From positions 1 through 24,585 of the forward strand of contig CAZPBO010000036.1 in assembly GCA_964584815.1 (NCBI GenBank): DNA of 24,585 nt, given 5' to 3'. Under the pieces are notes generated by a model. It did not search any database, was not told where the DNA came from, and was given only the letters and a program-made list of their open reading frames with translations. Source of the DNA: CAZPBO01 sp964584815 (GTDB taxonomy: Bacteria > Planctomycetota > SKW154). Below, in pieces: positions 23,306-24,585 of the stretch. How positions within the stretch are numbered: position 1 is the stretch's first letter; each line of letters starts with the position of its first letter. A program made the translations under genes and the position numbers.

Positions 23306-23443
23306 AACACAACGCCTCTTATCCTCTCCTTATTTATATTATCCTAACCGAAAAACCGCCTTCTAACAACCCAAATCACAACATAACCTTGCTTTTTGCC
23401 TCTTTTGGTGTATTGGTGTTTGAGACGCTTGAAGGAGGCGGAT
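23306..23443. promoter_or_regulatory. Divergent intergenic region between larC and fabD
   Basis: 138 bases, AT-rich on the larC side. On the - strand GATAAT and TATAAA (around 23327-23341) are -10-like, with only a poor -35 (TTAGAA, 17 bases from GATAAT). On the + strand TTGCTT (23389) to TATTGG (23411) is a weak pair. Both genes must start here, but no promoter is certain. Confidence 0.35.
23432..23438 (+). promoter_or_regulatory. Ribosome binding site deciding the fabD start
   Basis: AAGGAGG, 5 bases before ATG 23444. It falls inside any longer reading from 23396, and the family N-terminus begins at 23444. Confidence 0.8.
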
Positions 23444-24385
23444 ATGGCAGCAAGAGTCGCGGTGCTGTTTCCAGGGCAGGGTGCCCAGAAGGTGGGGATG
23501 GGCAAGGATTTGTATGAGGAATTTGAGTTTGTGCGCCGCATTTACAATCACGCAAACGACATTCTCGGCTTTGACATAACGCGACTCTGTTTTGAGGGTC
23601 CTCTTGAGGAGTTGACCCGCACAGACCGCAGCCAGGTTGCGATTCTTATCACATCATATGCGGCGCTTGAAGTCGCCCGTCATAAAGGGCTCTTTGAAAC
23701 CGTTGATGTTGCCGCCACCTGCGGACTGTCTCTGGGCGAATACACCGCGCTCGTCTTCGCGGGTGTCCTCCCATTTGAGGACGCCTTAAGGATTGTGGAG
23801 CGGCGTGGTGCTTTTATGCAGCAAGCCTGCGATGCTCAAGCATCAGGTATGGTCAGCGTTATTGGGCTTGATTTTGCGACGGTGGAGCGTCTGGTTGAAC
23901 AGACGCGCGGGGAGGGTGTGCTGGTAGCCGCAAACTACAACTCTCCAAAGCAGTTGGCGGTGTCAGGTGACACTGATGCGCTTTTGCGTTTTGAGGAGGC
24001 GGCAAAGCGCGCGGGCGCAAAACGCGTGGTGCGCCTGCGTGTTGCGGGTGCGTTTCACTCACCCCTTATGTCGCCCGCAGCACGCAAACTCGCTCCCTTC
24101 ATTGACAACACCACCTTCTCCAAACCCCAAATCCCCTTCCTCTCCAATGTCACAGGCGACTTCTGCGATGACCCCAACACCATAAAGGAAAACCTTAAAA
24201 AGCAGGTTGACCATCCCATAAAATGGGCGCAGAGTATCCAGAACATCCTTGACAAGGGTATCCGCGAATTCTGGGAAGTGGGACCAGGAACTGTCTTAAG
24301 CGGTCTGCTGCGCCGAGGCTGGGCTGATTATGAAACAAAAACCCGTAACTTCTGCGAAATTGCTTCCTTTGCTTCGTCATCTTAA
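23444..24385 (+). CDS. fabD: Malonyl-CoA:ACP transacylase
   Basis: It transfers malonyl from CoA to acyl carrier protein, supplying fatty-acid elongation. The 313-residue protein has the expected elements: VLFPGQGAQKVGMGKDL (oxyanion Gln11), nucleophile Ser96 in CGLSLGEYTALVFAG, the arginine in VERRGAFMQQA (about 121), QLAVSGD, and catalytic His205 in VAGAFHSPLM, then FLSNVTG and WEVGPGTVLSGLL. The usual GHSLGE reads GLSLGE; the Ser is kept. Other fab genes are not seen nearby, although the next gene is only 88 bases away. Confidence 0.95.
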   Translation: MAARVAVLFPGQGAQKVGMGKDLYEEFEFVRRIYNHANDILGFDITRLCFEGPLEELTRTDRSQVAILITSYAALEVARHKGLFETVDVAATCGLSLGEYTALVFAGVLPFEDALRIVERRGAFMQQACDAQASGMVSVIGLDFATVERLVEQTRGEGVLVAANYNSPKQLAVSGDTDALLRFEEAAKRAGAKRVVRLRVAGAFHSPLMSPAARKLAPFIDNTTFSKPQIPFLSNVTGDFCDDPNTIKENLKKQVDHPIKWAQSIQNILDKGIREFWEVGPGTVLSGLLRRGWADYETKTRNFCEIASFASSS

Positions 24386-24473
24386 CGAACAAAAAGCGGA
24401 TTATAAAAACTTTCTGTCTACCTTCTGGTCCAAGTTCAGTGGGGGTGTTCAAGTCTCTTTTGGAGGATTGGTG
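24386..24473 (+). promoter_or_regulatory. Intergenic region with possible promoter before a secreted-protein gene
   Basis: 88 bases after fabD. It contains a -10-like TATAAA (24402-24407), with TTAACG (24382) too close for a normal -35. The strong GGAGG at 24462-24466 lies 7 bases before ATG 24474. No terminator is visible for fabD. Confidence 0.3.
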
Positions 24474-24585
24474 ATGCGAATGAGTTTGGTTGCGCTGCTT
24501 TCTGCAGCGATGGCGCTGCTTTTCGCAGGTGAGGTGACGGTTCAGCAGGTGGCGGAAGGCAATAACGCCTTCAGTGTGGAACTCT
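24474..24585 (+). CDS. Start of a secreted protein (cut by window end)
   Basis: Only 37 residues are visible. They begin MRMSLVALLSAAMALLFAG and continue EVTVQQVAEGNNAFSVEL. The first ~18 are a typical signal peptide (basic residue, hydrophobic core, small residues before the cleavage point). The ATG lies 7 bases after GGAGG, with an initiation region very like those of the secreted genes at 7673 and 9771. The remainder lies outside the window, so no family can be given. It could be co-transcribed with fabD or have its own promoter. Confidence 0.7.
   Translation, partial: MRMSLVALLSAAMALLFAGEVTVQQVAEGNNAFSVEL

Noticed and set aside
1..24585. Search for CRISPR arrays, tRNA/rRNA genes, transposases and attachment sites
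   Set aside because: No regularly spaced DNA repeats, no tRNA-like cloverleaf or rRNA sequence, and no transposase or integrase motifs were noticed. Nearly all of the window is coding and the longest spacer is under 150 bases.

Overview
This is a gene-dense bacterial window with no RNA genes, CRISPR arrays or insertion sequences that I can see. The content points to an uncultured planctomycete-like bacterium. The evidence is two membrane-anchored Ser/Thr protein kinases (one with an FHA domain), several secreted HEAT-repeat proteins, a secreted DUF1570-like protein, a large double-VWA membrane protein, and a FabD with GLSLGE in place of GHSLGE. Frequent GTG/TTG starts, frequent AGG/AGA/ATA codons and very Glu/Lys/Arg-rich proteins would also fit a thermophile. 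Both the taxonomy and the temperature are inference. A 100-N scaffold gap (22087-22186) shows that the window comes from a draft assembly.

Region 1 (4-6592, + strand) is one tight operon with overlapping ends: yggS, FHA/Ser-Thr kinase, yggU (DUF167), a bioF-type alpha-oxoamine synthase, and a Wzz-like polysaccharide co-polymerase. Region 2 (7536-6465, - strand) is a small zinc-ribbon gene followed by a PflX-like (COG1313) radical SAM gene. Its 3' end runs 128 bases into the Wzz gene from the opposite strand. Region 3 (7673-10841, + strand) holds three consecutive secreted proteins (HEAT+PDZ, HEAT, and a proline-punctuated amphipathic-helix protein). They share a small beta-hairpin motif and end at a clear rho-independent terminator. 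This is the best candidate here for an undescribed system. Region 4 (10972-12123) is prfB, release factor 2, without the usual programmed frameshift.

Region 5 (22086-12073, - strand) is a long eight-gene run: a DUF1570-like pseudo-peptidase (5' end in the gap), a transmembrane Ser/Thr kinase, a HEAT/TPR secreted protein, ybeY, amrS, pgi, a DUF3592-like membrane protein and the double-VWA protein. Most of these genes touch or overlap. larC (23305-22187), on the other side of the gap and on the same strand, may belong to the same transcript. Region 6 (23444 onward, + strand) is fabD followed by the start of another secreted protein, cut by the window end.

The recurring theme is housekeeping enzymes (yggS, yggU, ybeY, pgi, prfB, fabD) interleaved with envelope signalling and scaffold proteins. 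Both convergent gene junctions in the window overlap, and in both the + strand protein ends in an extra tail encoded antisense to its neighbour.
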